Shown here: one piece after another, positions 37,625-49,280 of the stretch
Numbering within the stretch: the stretch's first letter is position 1
Layout: each line of letters begins with the position of its first letter
Source: Perilla frutescens
Lineage: Eukaryota > Streptophyta > Magnoliopsida > Lamiales > Lamiaceae
Reading direction: 5' to 3'
Length of the DNA stretch: 64,000 bases
NCBI GenBank assembly: GCA_026008535.1
Contig: BRKX01000011.1
Location: forward strand, 49,894,183-49,958,182
Position numbers and translations under genes: made by a program
The notes under the pieces: model-generated
Seen by the model: only the letters and a program-made list of their open reading frames with translations
The model's database searches: none
What the model was told of the DNA's origin: nothing

Positions 37625-38645
37625 ATAAAATAGCCAGAAGCCTCAGCCAATGTTGCTTAACATATATATATGAAACATGGTGAGCAGTTTTTCAGTTTTG
37701 CCCTTTCTGATGTTGTCTCTAGAGGAATGTAATTAAATTCAAGCAAACACTTGAACTTTACTTTTTTGATTGACAGTATAATCTATGATTTGTTTCCCTG
37801 GGAAATGAAGCTGTTAGAGAAAATTGATGCAATGTTTTATTTATTTAAACTATTTGTTCCTTCCCTTGAAATTGAGTTATTGGCTGATATTCGAAAGGAC
37901 GACCATAAAGAGGCAATTTGATCTATATTAATACATACTAGAACGTATTAACAGAATCGAACCTCACTCTACTAGAATCGTTATCTTGATCAAAGAGTTA
38001 TTTTTTTTACTTGATATAAAGATAAGGAAGCAAAAGATAAAAGAGGAAGGAAACGACTTGGGTGAAAGACATTTCCACTATTTACAGTAACATAACACCT
38101 TTGTTAGGTTTAAAAAGTAGGTAATTCTTTTGTGCTAGAAGAAGTAAATTTCATTAGTTGGAAAATAAGCTGATGCAGACTAGGTAACATTTATCATGCC
38201 AGAGGCTGGTGATCTATCAAATAACTTGTTATTTGTCTCATCTGAATCGTAACATAACGACTTTTCAATGTTTTTTGTTTTTGTAACAAATAAATATGAC
38301 AGCTCTAGTAGCAGTGAACTCTGGTTGGAAGTGGCACTGCCTGAATCCGACAAAAAGAAAGTGTCATATGTGTAGAGAGAGAGAGAGAGAGAGATGGAGA
38401 ATTGGAAATGATGGTCAAGTCGGGCACATTGCACAAAACAGTAGTATTTTATGATGCTACTTCTGACTTGTTGTGCAATTTAAATTTAAAATTGAGGGTC
38501 AAATAATTTCCAGCTGCAATTTGATTTTTTTTTCCAAATGAGATATGAGAATAAGAACTAGTGGCTAATCAATGGACCCCACGTATTTGGATATACCTCC
38601 TGAATATGGGTTCCACAAAGGAAACAAAACCCTTGAATCCCCTAC
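37625..38645. other. CHLD 3' flank and distal upstream region of the bHLH gene
   Basis: CHLD 3' UTR sequence must lie here. A GA microsatellite lies at about 38374-38394. No coding frame is supported on either strand. Confidence 0.4.
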
Positions 38646-38657
38646 TGCCACGTGGCA
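38646..38657 (+). promoter_or_regulatory. Palindromic G-box upstream of the bHLH gene
   Basis: TGCCACGTGGCA is a perfect 12-base palindrome around CACGTG, about 190 bp before the ATG at 38847. G-boxes of this type are bound by plant bHLH (PIF-like), bZIP and BZR factors. A role in light, hormone or auto-regulation is inference. Confidence 0.55.
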
Positions 38658-38725
38658 CTCATTCTTTTCCATTATACATAAATATTTTTACACACACACA
38701 CACACAAATAAGTTAAATTTGTGTC

Positions 38726-38733
38726 TATATATA
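38726..38733 (+). promoter_or_regulatory. Possible TATA box of the bHLH gene
   Basis: TATATATA lies about 115-120 bp upstream of the start codon, a reasonable distance for a plant core promoter with a short leader. It sits just after an AC microsatellite (about 38690-38705). Such words are common in AT-rich DNA. Confidence 0.35.
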
Positions 38734-38846
38734 TGCATACAATCACAATGTCACAACTGACTAGCTGTACAAAAAAGAATAAGAAAAAAGTAAGCAGCAA
38801 GAAAACTTGAGCAAAAGCTCTTTCTACTGATCAAACTGCAAAAAAA

Positions 38847-40157
38847 ATGGGTGACCATCAATTATTCCAAACCTTGAAGCAATCTTTCTCTTTAGCAGAC
38901 ATGGATTCCGACATGGAATTCATCAACACTTATTCTGGGGCCATCGAATTCCCATTTGATGAAACCTTAAACTTCCAGAATTCAATCAACTCCAATATAA
39001 TTTTACCTCAATCAAATCTCCATGGGTTGTTTGTGAATGGTTATCATCAAACTACTCCCATTCAGCCGATCACCTCCGCCGACGACAAGCAAAGGAAAAG
39101 GAAAGCAATGGATATGATGAGCAGCAGCAGCAGCACCACTTGTTCACATTCAGTTTCTGATCATAGTGGGACTCCAAAGCCGAATGTGAGCTTAATTAAT
39201 TATCTGAAGTATATATAGATAGTGCAGACTGCAGAGAGATAATTCTGTATGAATTAATTTGTTATTTCAGCGTGGTGGTGGAAGAGGAAGAGGAAAAAAA
39301 GGCATGAAAGTCGAAAAGAAGGAAGAGGAGAAGCCACGTGAAGTGATTCATGTGAGAGCCAAGAGAGGCCAAGCCACAGATAGTCACAGTTTAGCTGAAC
39401 GAGTACGTACCTACCTTTAATTTTTTTTCATTTTCAATTCATACATCTCCATTCATCCATCTGCTCTTAATTAATTAATTTCTCTCGATCGATCAGGTTA
39501 GAAGAGGAAAAATTAATGAGAGATTAAGGTGTTTGCAAGATATCGTTCCTGGATGCTACAAGGTACGTATCACACACACACATATATATATTTCTTGTCC
39601 CAATTAAATAATCATGTTAAAATAAAATGAAACAGACGATGGGCATGGCAGTAATGTTGGACGAGATCATCAACTACGTGCAGTCGTTGCAAAATCAAGT
39701 AGAGGTGAGTACGTGATCAATTAATTGATCGATCAAATTAACTTTGATAAAATTAATTGATATATTGTTGTTAAATGTTTTCTCTTCCAAATTCGACCAT
39801 CCAGTTTCTTTCGATGAAGCTCACAGCAGCTAGCACATTTCACGACTTCAACGAAGAAGACACAGATTCAATGGAGGCAATGCAGGTGCAGTATATACTG
39901 TGTGATATATGGCCTAATTAATTAATTAATTAATTAGTTTTCATAAATTAAATATATTATTCATGTTTGATTTTCATGCCTATATATTTATACAATTTTG
40001 GACGTTGGATTTTCAGAGAGCAAATGCAATATTTGAAGCAATGAAGGGTGAGAATGTAGCAAATCAGGTGCAGGGACTCCCTCTTGCTCAGTTTTCACAA
40101 CTAGGCCACAATTGGGGCTATTCAGCTGCCACACACCTACCAGATAATAATATATGA
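38847..40157 (+). CDS. BEE-type bHLH transcription factor
   Basis: Exons: 38847-39185, 39271-39402, 39497-39562, 39636-39704, 39805-39885, 40017-40157. All introns are short GT-AG with intact codons at each junction, giving 275 residues. The bHLH domain spans about 148-210, with HSLAERVRRGKINERL, CLQDIVPGCYKTMGM and LDEIINYVQSLQNQVEFLS. H152, E156 and R160 form the HxxxExxxR pattern that reads E-boxes (CANNTG). A basic RGGGRGRGKKG stretch precedes it and a Ser run ends exon 1. Sequence and six-exon structure match the BEE/BEE3-bHLH75-type group, nuclear factors linked to brassinosteroid and light-controlled growth. The exact orthologue is not decided. The start is the first Met of the frame, with an A-rich leader. 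Confidence 0.92.
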
Positions 40158-41039
40158 AGACTATATTCATTTTTCTTTTCTGAATTAATTAAATTTGTAC
40201 AAGTGAACATCTACATGGAAAACAAAGGCAGAAGTCAGAAGATTATACATTTATACACTCAAATATTTGTAGCTCCACAAAATTAATTTAAACATTTATT
40301 AGTAGTTTGAGCTTGGAAGATATACGTAGCGTTTTGTTTGTGCTCGATCATCAAATTCTATCAATAATTGGACTAGTTTATCATGTGTACTCATGTACCG
40401 TTTTCTTATTATTTTCCTTGAATATCAATTGGGATTCACTATGTGTGATAAAGTTGACACAACAACCAATTCTAACGTATCACAAAAACTCATGTTAATT
40501 AGATTGCAATTGTCAGACCATATCCATATTCGAGTTGTGTGATGCAATATTTGCAGCGTGCATGAGTAGACAGACTCATCATGTTTAATTTGTGTCTTAA
40601 TTAGCTTGCATAGCATGTTAATTTGCTTTTTTTTTCAATTAACTATTAATTAGCTTCAATTCCATTTGTGCTAGTGTTAATTATTGGTTTCAGGTGGATG
40701 TGTAATATATTATTCATCACTTGTTTGTCTTAGCTCTCTTCATAAATCATCTCTCTGTTCATCAGTACCTATCAACTATGTTAAAATAGAAGAAAATAAT
40801 GATATTGTATGTGTGTCCAAAGGAGTAGGACCATCGAAATTTCAAGATGAAATTAAATCTTCTTTAATTAATTAATTAATTTCTTTTTCAGATAACGCGC
40901 TTGACTCTATTATTTTCACACTATTGATGACTACAACTTAGTTCAGACTTTGTCATCAAATGGAGGAGATTTAGGGGTGATGTAAATTAAATGGTGTTTC
41001 ATTTTAATTAATTAGTTCCAATTTTCAATATTTATATAA
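40158..41039. other. 3' flank of the bHLH gene, no gene seen
   Basis: AT-rich sequence holding the 3' UTR. Repeated TTAATTAATTAA words occur near 40866-40880. Short open frames here show no domain. Confidence 0.4.
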
Positions 41040-41313
41040 TACTCCCCGTTCCATTTATATAGTCCCAATTACTATTTTGAGGTGTCCCAATTATATAGTC
41101 TCATAACTATAAATAGTATTAATTTTCATAGTAATATATAAATATACCCTTGTTAGATCTTGGAAATTAAAGATCAGCCACTTAAATTTTTTAAGTCATA
41201 AATTTTAAATAAGGGTACTATTGAAAGTTAAGCTTTAATAACTTATTTTCATAAATATTTTTAATCTACGTACGATGATAAAGTGGACTATATAATTGGG
41301 AATGAGGGATTAC
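41040..41313. mobile_element. Stowaway-like MITE
   Basis: The left end is TACTCCCCGTTCC followed by ATTTATATAGTCCC. The right end is GGACTATATAATTGGG followed by AATGAGGGATTA. This is the (TA)CTCCCTC...GAGGGAG(TA) pattern of Stowaway (Tc1/mariner) MITEs common near plant genes. It is about 274 bp and non-coding. Confidence 0.7.
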
Positions 41314-42376
41314 TAATTAAGGTGTGTTCATTCTTCTAAAAGTGTAGCTATCGGTTTATGGTGGAAAATCGAAAATATGTTTGGCTGAATTTTATAATCT
41401 TTTAGAGTTATAATAGATCTCAAAACAATAATTAATATGTTAGATTCAAAAATATATAATTTTTTTGGTTATATATATAATATTTCATTGATGATCTGGT
41501 AATGAAGTGAGCTTAAATATAATGGACTTTGACTTCCTAGCCAAAATTAAGCGAGATAAGACAAATCGACAAAAAAATAGATTAACAATGGGGCTGATTT
41601 CCATAATAATATTTTTATATTTAAATTATATTTTAATTGCATAGTTTCAATATTCTTAGATGATATTATAATACATATTTAAATTTACAAATAATTTGAT
41701 GTTGATTATAAAAAGTAATATAGTGAAGTATTAAAAAATAGAATTTATAACAAATAATACAATAAAAGAATTCATATAGTGAATTCACAAGTTATTCACA
41801 ACTAAGTGATTACCTAATGGGAGGCGGACCTACACTAGGGCCAAGGGGGCATGCCCCCTGAATTTTTAATTTTTTTTAGTATGATTTTAATAATTTTTAC
41901 TATCATTTTTTTTAAAAGCACTACCTCTATTTCTTTTTCTAGTCAAATCTTTGTTGTAATGTACTCATTCTAAATTTAAATTTATTTTTATTTAGTCTAA
42001 TTGTAAATTGTCAAGGAAGAAAAAAATTATAAGTATATATATATATATATATATTATTGATACACCTATTACATAATACTTTTAAAATATAAAGAATATA
42101 GGTAATGTTATAATATAATTGATAATTTATCTTTCGAGTTCTAAATTTATAAAACTTATTGTATTTAAATTATCAATTTTTATAGTTATATGTATATCAA
42201 CAAAAAAAAATCATTGACAACTTCATCAAAATTATTATTTCATAAGTTTGTACCCATATTTGGACCTAAAATAATTTTGACAAATTTATATTTTTATTGG
42301 TGTTTGCATTCCAATATGAGTATCGTTTTACAGGTCTTAATATGTACTCGCACAAAATTCTAATCTGCCCGTCTCT
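41314..42376. mobile_element. AT-rich DNA containing a probable TIR element remnant (about 41819-42376)
   Basis: GGGAGGCGGACCTACACTAG and GGGGGCATGCCCCC near 41821-41862, with CCCGTCTCTAA at about 42368, resemble the ends of the element at 27422-28005 (GAGRCGGACC type). No clear TSD was found, so the limits are uncertain. A TA run lies at about 42034-42054. 41314-41818 is otherwise featureless. Confidence 0.35.
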
Positions 42377-42699
42377 AATCCTCCCTCGTCTGCTTTTCGA
42401 TTGGAGTGAATTAAAATAAAATTTGATGTGTTGAATTCTATTTTCCATTTTTTAAAATCCACTTTTTGTTGTACCTCCTTTCTTCAATTTTTGGAATTGA
42501 AACTTTTTCTTGTTATCGAACAACTTCGAACCAAGGAACACTATTTTAGTGGGCATGAATTTTTTCTATACTAGATTGAAAGATTTGAGAGTGGGAATTT
42601 TGAGAGGGGGGGGGGGGGGTATTTTGGTCACGGTGCATGGGTGAAAAATATAGTTTTAAAACTTTGTGGGATTTAAAAAAAATAAAAAATAAAATTGAA

Positions 42700-43438
42700 G
42701 GGTGTTTCTATTTACTACACAATGTTTTCTTTCACACTATAAGAATTCTTTTTTTTTTTGTTTTCATATTTTTCTTCACACATCACACTAAAAAATATTA
42801 TACCCTTCAACTTAAAAATAAATTAAAATTAAGAAATGAACACAATGGTGGCCGTTCGGAAACAAGTTTCTGAATGCAATGAAGGTTGTTCAGAAACAAG
42901 TTTTCGAATCCATAATAATGTATTCATAAACTTATTTTCGAACCTAGTATTATATGGTCGGAAATGAATATAGTATTATAGGGTCGGAAATAATTTTCCG
43001 AATTGCCTTCATGACATTCAATTGTAATTTCCGAAGCTCTTTTCACGATTTAAATATGCAAACTCGATAAAACTCTCGAAAAAATAAAATCAGTTCAAAC
43101 AATAGAAAATCACTTATATTACTTGTTTATTTGTCGTTTCCATCCTACGTGGTTGATTTAACACAGTGTTCTTGAATTCAAAGTTTGAGAAACTAGGGTT
43201 TGAAGTAAAAATATATACAAACTCATGTTGTCAAATTGGAAGAAGATGGATGAAGCTAATGTTTTATTTTTTTATTCTTTTTATATTTATTATATTATTT
43301 TATTTTTGTGGTATGGAAAGAAAAACTTGTAGTATGTTGAAGTAAAAAAAAATGGTATTTTAGTATCGCAAAAATAATTATTTTTGCATTTTTTTTATAG
43401 TGTGAAAAGAAAACGTTATGGTGTAAATGGATAAACCC
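42700..43438. mobile_element. MULE-like TIR element with near-perfect 9-bp TSD
   Basis: The left end GGGTGTTTCTATTTAC pairs with the inverse of the right end GGGTTTATCCATTTAC; the match continues through TTTTCTTT and CACACTATAA for about 45 bases. Flanks AAAATTGAA (42691-42699) and AAATTTGAA (43439-43447) differ at one base. The interior contains repeated GTTCGGAAA- and TTTTCGAA-type words in both orientations. Non-coding. A G14 run lies just outside at 42606-42619. Confidence 0.6.
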
Positions 43439-43583
43439 AAATTTGAAGTGGGTAGTTTTCCACATTAATAAAAAATAGTAATATTTGTGAGTGCGTCTGT
43501 GTGTGTTTTATAATAGTCATGGAGGAAAAAAAACATTTTAAACAAATGAACGACCTTATGTCTTATGAAGAAAATAAAAAGTA

Positions 43584-43808
43584 TTGTCCCCTTGGGGATG
43601 GTCTAGTGGTGGAGTGGTGTTTCTTGAGGCCAAAGGTCTCAAGTTCGACCCACCACCAACACCGTTAGGTGTGAGCCTGTCACACCTGGCCTGTCAAGTG
43701 TGGTTTACCTCCCCTGTGTGGTTTGCAGGCTATTACACAGGGGCGGGGTTTACCCAGTGCGCACCACGGTAGCGGCTGCGGGTTACCCTCGATATCAAAA
43801 AAAGAAAA
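43584..43808 (+). mobile_element. tRNA-derived SINE, full copy with 14-bp TSD
   Basis: The tRNA-related head has an A box in GATGGTCTAGTGGTGGAG and a B box in TCTCAAGTTCGACCC. The body is about 130 bp and ends in an A-rich tail. A perfect GAAAATAAAAAGTA duplication flanks it at 43570-43583 and 43809-43822. It is too decayed in tRNA fold to be a tRNA gene. Confidence 0.8.
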
Positions 43809-43822
43809 GAAAATAAAAAGTA

Positions 43823-44001
43823 GTTCCTTTGGAGATGACCTAGTGGTGGAGTGGTGTTTCTTGAGGCCAAAGGTCTCAAGTTTGACCCACCACCAACACC
43901 ACTAGGTGTGAGCCTGTCACATCTAGGCTTGCCAAGTGTGGCTTACCCCCTGTGTAGGTTTGCAGGCTATTACACTCAACATCAAAAAAAAAAAAAAAAA
44001 A
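43823..44001 (+). mobile_element. Second SINE of the same family, directly adjacent
   Basis: The head GGAGATGACCTAGTGGTGG and a body nearly identical to the copy at 43584 end in an A19-like tail. It lacks the segment with GCGCACCACGGTAGCGG seen in the first copy. It starts right after that copy's TSD. Its own TSD is not evident. Confidence 0.7.
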
Positions 44002-44269
44002 ATTTAGATCTACTTACCTCAATATATAAACTATTAGAGGAACATACATAATTAATAAATGCAAATTATTTCATAGTTATTTATTATCCCTTAATTCGTC
44101 AATGAAGTTCATCATTTCTACTTTCGCAAAAACTCATGTGCATAAGGTGCATGGGTCGGCCCATCAGACGGATCCGACCCGCACCGACCCGACCCGCACC
44201 CACAACCCATCATATAAAAGCAATTTCTGGCACTGTTCACTCATTTCCCTCGTTTCTTCCTCGCCTGCA

Positions 44270-44512
44270 AACCCTAGCCCCCGTAGCCCATCAGTCTTCT
44301 TCACCGCGATTCTTCACCCTTGTCTGCAACCCGTAGCCGCCTCATCTCTACCGTGATTCTAAACCCTAGTCGCCTCATCTCCATTGCGACATCTCCACCG
44401 CGATTCCAAACCCTAGCCGCCTCATCTCCGCCGCGACATCTCTTCCATGATTCCAAACCCTAGCCGCCTCATCTCCTCCGCGATTCCAAACCCTAGCCGA
44501 CTCCCTAACCCT
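44270..44512 (+). repeat. Leader repeat of the MULE: AAACCCTAGCCGCCTCATCTCC array
   Basis: About four imperfect copies of a ~50-bp unit containing AAACCCTAGYCGCCTCATCT and CCGCGATTCCAAACCC follow the left TIR. Such CCCTAG-rich, CT-rich sequence is usual in plant 5' leaders, so it probably marks the promoter and 5' UTR of the Ulp1-like gene. The right end carries a similarly GC-rich leader facing the other way (about 56650-56800). Confidence 0.6.
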
Positions 44513-45419
44513 CTCCGACGTTCATACTGGCTCCGGCGTTCGGTGGTTTGCGACACTAGATTGAGTGATCCTTACGGCGTTATCGACTGCGCTTCTTAGG
44601 TTTCTCTCTCTCTCTCTCTGTCTTTCTCTCTATCGATTTATCATCCATTTTTTAAAATCGTTCTTCATCAATTGATTGGAATGAGAATATCATCCCTAAT
44701 TTGGGGTTCAATTTCAAATCTCTTTTTAATTAAAGTGCTTTAGATTATTTTTTTAATTTTTAATTTTTTCATATTTTTTCCCCTTTCTTATTGATGTTCG
44801 TGTTTTTAGAAGTTTTCCCCCTTTTTTTAGAAGTTTTTTTTCCGCTTCTCTTTGAAAATTATTTGTACTTCTGTTGTGAATTCTGTTTGTAATTAGTTTA
44901 ATGGGGGAAGTGGTTCTTTGTTTTCAACTATTTTTTGTGTTTCTGTTGGATTTATTTTTGCTTAAGTATTAGAAAAGGTAATATGTTTTGGTGCTTCTGT
45001 TGTTAATCTTATATGTGTTTCTATTGGATTTGTATTTGCTTAAGTATGAAAAGAGAGAATATGTTTTGGTGCTTCTGTTGTCAGTTTTAACTATTACAAA
45101 TTATTTATGCTTATGTTTTCAGTTTTGATCATTGTATTGGTCCTTTTCTTTGCAACAATATCATTTCATCCATGCCATGCATATTGTGCATTTTGATCTG
45201 CCTAAGTTGTTTTATTTGGACCTAGTCTATTTTCTAAATCATAAGTGATGACAATAATGTGTATCTTCCACATCACAATGAATTTTTGTGACTTAGTACC
45301 CCTTTTCTCTAATCAGTGCCATTAGATGTTTGAACCAGCTAGTCAGTTTTTTCTTATTTTTTTTGAGTGTTTACTTATGTTATTGCTTTGTTGATGTCCT
45401 TTATTTTACAGAACTGAGC

Positions 45420-46164
45420 TAATATCATCTTCATGTGGTGGAGTGTGATTGAGAACTAAGAAGATTATCTAAAAGCTGAAGACGGTGAGTTTATTTTCTT
45501 GGTATTGTTTGTGTTCAGTTCTCCCCAGACAAATTGTCAATAGTTATCTGTGTTTTTAGTTGTTTGCCATTTTTATTTTTAAAAAAGTATGTGTGTTTAT
45601 AATGTGAAGTATTAGTTAAGATGATAATGAGTATCAATTGATATAGAAACATGTATCAGATTCTGCAGTGATATGTTTAAATACCTTAATGGTTCAGTTA
45701 TATTATCATATTTTACTCTGTATTGTTTTTGGTTTTTGTATTAATTTAAGTTTCAGTTATGACCATTTGCATATGTAGTATCAAAGTTTGTGATGATTAG
45801 TACCAGACGATTTACTTGTGAGTACCTGAATTTTAGGTCAATTTTTTTTTCCCTGGGTATTATGATTTTTGAATATTGAGTATGACATTTAAATCTGAGT
45901 GGTACCATTAGATGTGTTTGTTTTGAGTGTTTAATTTGAAATTTTATATAATTATTATGTATTATCATGTTAAGTGTCAATTACAATGCTTATTAATATC
46001 AATTGGAATCAAAATCATGTATCAAAATTTTCATAGTTTTTGTCTAATAAATGTTTTGTTAGATGTTATGTTTATGTGTTTAGAATTCAGTCTAGGGTGT
46101 TTTTGCCTCTTCCATTGTTTGAATGTGTGTGAATTTGTGTATGAGAGTATCAATTCTGATGCTG
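45420..46164 (+). other. Leader and first intron region of the Ulp1-like MULE gene
   Basis: A short putative untranslated exon lies near 45420-45484 (CAG acceptor before GAACTGAGC, then a GTGAG donor). The rest is T-rich intron-like sequence with GTATCA words. No coding frame. Confidence 0.35.
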
Positions 46165-46990
46165 ATTAGTACCAAATCATATGCTCACAAGTATCAGAGT
46201 TAGGTCTTATTTTGTTTTGTGTGTGCAATTTTCATTTTTTCCCTCTGGAGTATCAAACGGGAAACCGAATGGTACTATTTGAGTTGATTGTATGTATCAT
46301 AGTTAGGTTAGTTTTTGTTTTTTTATTTTATGTGTGTGCAATTTTTATTTTTTTGTATGGAGTATCACATTCCATTCTGATTAGTACCAAATCATATGCT
46401 CACAAGTATCAGAGTTAGGTCCTATTTTGTTTTGTGTGTGCAATTTTCATTTTTCCCTCTGGAGTATTAAATGGTAAATTGAATGGTACTATTTGAGCTG
46501 ATTGTATGTATGAGAGGTCAGATTTTTTTTATTTTTTTTATGTGTGTGTAATTTTCATTTTTTTGTCTGGTGTATCACTTTACATGTTGATTAGTACCAA
46601 ATCATATGCTCATAAGTATCAGAGTTATGTCAGATTTTATTTTGTGTGTGCAATTTTCATTTATTTTGTATGGAGTATGAATCTTGAAACAGAATTGTAC
46701 TATTTGAGCTGACTGTATGTATCAAAATGTGAAATATTGTGTTGTGTAGTATGTTGTGCTTTTTATATGTGTGTAATTTTTATTTTTTTGTCTGGTGTAT
46801 CACTTTACATGCTGATTAGTACCAAATCATATGCTCATAAGTATCAAAGTTATGTCAGATTTTGTTTTGTGTGTGCAATTTTCATTTTTTTGTATGGAGT
46901 ATGAATCTTGAAATAGAATTGTACTATTTAAGTTGACTGTATGTATCAAGATGTGAAATATTGTGTTGTATAGTATGTTGTGCTTTTTAT
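46165..46990 (+). repeat. Tandem repeat, period about 210-225 bp, four copies
   Basis: The block ATTAGTACCAAATCATATGC followed by an AAGTATCAGAG core begins at 46165, 46380, 46590 and 46815. Each unit also contains TGTGTGCAATTTTCATTTTT. Units are highly similar, so the array is young relative to the decayed coding parts. Confidence 0.75.
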
Positions 46991-49280
46991 GTGTGCATGC
47001 ATGAGTTCAGTTTTTATATGCATTTTGGTTTAGTTAGTGTTATTGGTTTATATGTCTATATTTTTGTCATCATGTGTTGTAGTATCACTTTGTTTGCTTA
47101 ATAGTAACATTTTATATACACAGTAGTATCAAAATTTATTTCATACAGTATCTATGTAATCTATATATTTCATAGTTTGTGTGTTTTAATACATCAGATT
47201 TGTTCAATGAAGAAGAAGGTGTCCAAAAAGCAGGCTTCCAAGGGTGTGAATGTAATGCTCAAGCTGTTTGACGAGGCGACTTCTCGTGCTGCAAGAAGTC
47301 GCCCAAGAAAAAGTCCAAGAAAGCTGTAGAAGAGACATCTCCTATCAGGTATTTCAAATTGTCTTTTATGATATTATCATTTTTTTGTATTTTTTATTTT
47401 TATTAGTCTTATTTATTGTCAAGTGTTTGATTTTTCTGTTTTTTTTTTCCTTTAACTTCTAGTGAGGGGAAGAAGCTGAAAAGAAAACGAGACTCGATTG
47501 ATCCTTCTATCGTTGGAGAGAACAGTAAGTCAAAGAAGGGTCGATCTGAGAGGTACTTTATTTATGAATGGATCGATTTTTTTAGTTTTTTTAATGGTTC
47601 TGTAATGTTGGTTATTTTCTGTTTATACATGTTTTAATTTTTGCCTTTTTTTGTGGGTTTTTTTATGTTGGCAGCAAGCATGAGTTGACTATTAAATGCC
47701 GTCATTCCTCTATATCTAGCCTCATTCCTTTATTTTCTCATGAACAAAGGATAGCTATAGAGGAGATAGGATTTGGGGGTCTTCTTTTTGTACAAGATTT
47801 TGAATATGTGTCTTGGCATAATGCTTATTAGTTTTTTGAACACTTCAACCCGGTCAGTCGGTTGTTGTGTTTTCTGAATAATGAGAAGTTTGTTGTCACA
47901 CCTTCTGATGTGTGTGATATGTTCTTGTTGCTTATGAATGATGGCAGGGCTGTCCTTCGGGGTAATGACGAGCCCTTTTTGAAGTCTTTTTTAAAGGAGT
48001 GGGTGAAACTATATTCTGATAAGAATATAGTTTCATTGTCTAGTCTGCGAAGTCTTTTGTTAGATGCTAGGTTTTCTAATGGTGGTGATGATTTTAAGAG
48101 ATGTTTTGTCTTGTATTCGATGTCCGTGTTTCTAGCACCAACAATGAATGGGACTACTGATTTGTATCTGTTGAAGTCGATTGTTGAGGTTGAGTTAATT
48201 TCTTCTTTAGATTGGTGTTCGTATGTTTTAGACAGGCTCTGTAGAGCAATGGTTTATTTGAAGGAGAGGCCTTCAAATAAGAATGTGATTGGTTGTGGCC
48301 TGCTTCTTCCACTTTTGTACTTCCATCATCTTAAGTAGAAGGGGTTGGCCATGTCTAGCTCGTTACCTCTAATTAGACACTGGAATTCTAAGTGCTTTAA
48401 TAAGAGGTTGTTAGAGGAGCTGAAGGCGGGGGGTTTTGGGCAGGGAGAGTTTGTTGTAGGGGTTTATCCTATTAGCCGAGCGGATGGAAATGAGACAGCA
48501 TCTCCTCATCATGAGAGACATGAGGCAGCATCTCCTCCTCCACATCGTGTGCATGTGAGCAATGCCGGGACAGATCCATTAGGGATGTATGTCCGGTATT
48601 TGCTCCCCTCCGGTGAGAAGACCGATGCTCAGATTAAGCATCTTGCTGGGAATGTAAGTGATATGTAATTTTTTTTTGTTTATTTTTATTCATGTGGTGA
48701 CTTGTTTTTTTATTTTCTTTTCTTTTCGAGGCCTTGGAGGAGACGTTCTTGCTGTTGAAGTGAGATTTAAATATAGTCTCCCAAGCTTATATGGAAAGAT
48801 TGCGAGAGCTGTTGACCTTCTTCCAGCCTCGTTAGCCACAAGAGGTCCCATCTGCATCTGTGAATGCTGAGACCTCCAATGAAGACTATTTTGCATCTGA
48901 GAAGTTCTTCCTTCTCGTGGATGAAGTAGTGGCGAATTTCAAGACAATTCAGGAGGACTCTAAATTGTCATATGCAGCTTTCCCGGGTGTGAGACCTCCA
49001 TCACCTCTATTTGAAGTGGATCAAGCAGCGGTGGAAGATGTTATCGTTGACATTTGCAGGAGTGATGTGAGCTCCTGCTCCATCGGTCTTGGCTTGGAGA
49101 AGGCTGAAAAGAAAGTTGAAGAAGGAGAGGAAGTTGTAGAAGAAGCTGCAATAGGTAATTTTGTATTTTTGTCTATTTTTTTTCTTGATTGTGTTTGAAT
49201 ATATGTTATCGCTTGCAGATTTGGCAGATGCTGGTGGTGTCGATGGGGGGAAAGAATTGTTGAAAGATGGTGATGATGGT

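Noticed and set aside
43584..44001. tRNA genes
   Set aside because: A and B boxes are present but no cloverleaf can be drawn, and A-tails and TSDs mark them as SINEs.
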